This document shows, in pieces, positions 5,383-5,560 of a DNA stretch of 5,560 nt; the stretch's first letter is position 1; each line of letters begins with the position of its first letter. The stretch covers positions 1 to 5,560 of the forward strand of contig JAAYLO010000302.1 of the NCBI GenBank assembly GCA_012521855.1. The letters are read 5' to 3'. A program made the translations under genes and the position numbers. The notes below the pieces were generated by a model. It ran no database searches, was not told where the DNA came from, and saw only the letters and a program-made list of their open reading frames with translations. Origin of the DNA: Halanaerobiaceae bacterium (GTDB taxonomy: Bacteria > Bacillota > Halanaerobiia > Halanaerobiales > DTU029).

Positions 5383-5398
5383 AGCATAATGCTTTTTT
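5365..5398 (+). terminator. Intrinsic terminator after ribU
   Basis: AAGCATTATGC (5367-5377) pairs perfectly with GCATAATGCTT (5384-5394) around the loop ATAAAA, and a run of six Ts (5393-5398) completes it. The 11-bp stem is AT-rich but continuous. It ends the riboswitch-ribU transcript. Confidence 0.88.
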
Positions 5399-5560
5399 CA
5401 TATCTCTGGAAATAAAATTAAAAAAATTATAAAAAAAATTATAATTATTAAAAAAATTAAAAGGAATAATTATTATTTTGTCTAATAATGTATTATAGAA
5501 GGTTTTATTATCGTTTTTATTTTTTTGCTTGTTCAGAAATTTACTTACATTGTCCTACAG
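5399..5560. other. Very AT-rich intergenic end of window
   Basis: The stretch is mostly A/T, with runs of AAAAAATT and TTATTATTT, and has no open frame with a start and ribosome binding site. It may hold the promoter of a gene outside the window, but I see no clear -35/-10 pair. Confidence 0.5.

Overview
The window comes from a low-GC Gram-positive bacterium (Firmicutes). The evidence is a DivIVA C-terminus, a Gmad2 domain (family typical of spore formers), AGGAGG-type ribosome binding sites, TTG starts, and an FMN riboswitch upstream of a RibU-type ECF substrate-binding protein. An anaerobic clostridial or Halanaerobiales-like host is my best guess from the protein style, but it cannot be proven from this stretch. 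All supported genes are on the + strand.

Layout. 1-177 is the end of a DivIVA-like gene, closed by a terminator. Next comes a possible ECF-sigma promoter (213-239) and a secreted, unnamed protein (276-1085). Its reading frame continues after a single in-frame TGA (1083-1085) into a second open stretch (1092-2090) that has no ribosome binding site of its own. The two look like one 604-codon gene split by one stop codon. A strong 11-bp terminator closes it at about 2145. A separate unit, 2332-3246, encodes a membrane-anchored Tim44-like domain protein with a Gly/Ser-rich segment.

3247-3815 is a decayed intergenic stretch. It holds a broken TetR-family N-terminus (ILDAAEKLFAEKGF), a small ORF running into a hairpin, an inverted repeat that could be a leftover operator, and an unassigned open stretch. 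3816-4517 encodes a secreted protein with two LysM domains and a Gmad2 domain, best read from a TTG start.

The last unit is a complete riboflavin-uptake transcription unit: an extended -10 promoter (4514-4541), an FMN aptamer (4572-4685), an intrinsic terminator as expression platform (4707-4731), ribU (4766-5332), and an 11-bp terminator embedded in a small tandem repeat. Sequence just upstream of the aptamer is perfectly complementary over 12 nt to the terminator hairpin, which suggests a long-range antiterminator.

Apart from riboflavin uptake, the common theme is the cell envelope: division-site scaffold, secreted protein, membrane Tim44-like protein and a peptidoglycan-binding protein. 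I see no mobile element, CRISPR array, tRNA or rRNA. I did not find a clearly new multi-gene system; the most notable items are the stop-split secreted gene with its ECF-like promoter and the riboswitch architecture.
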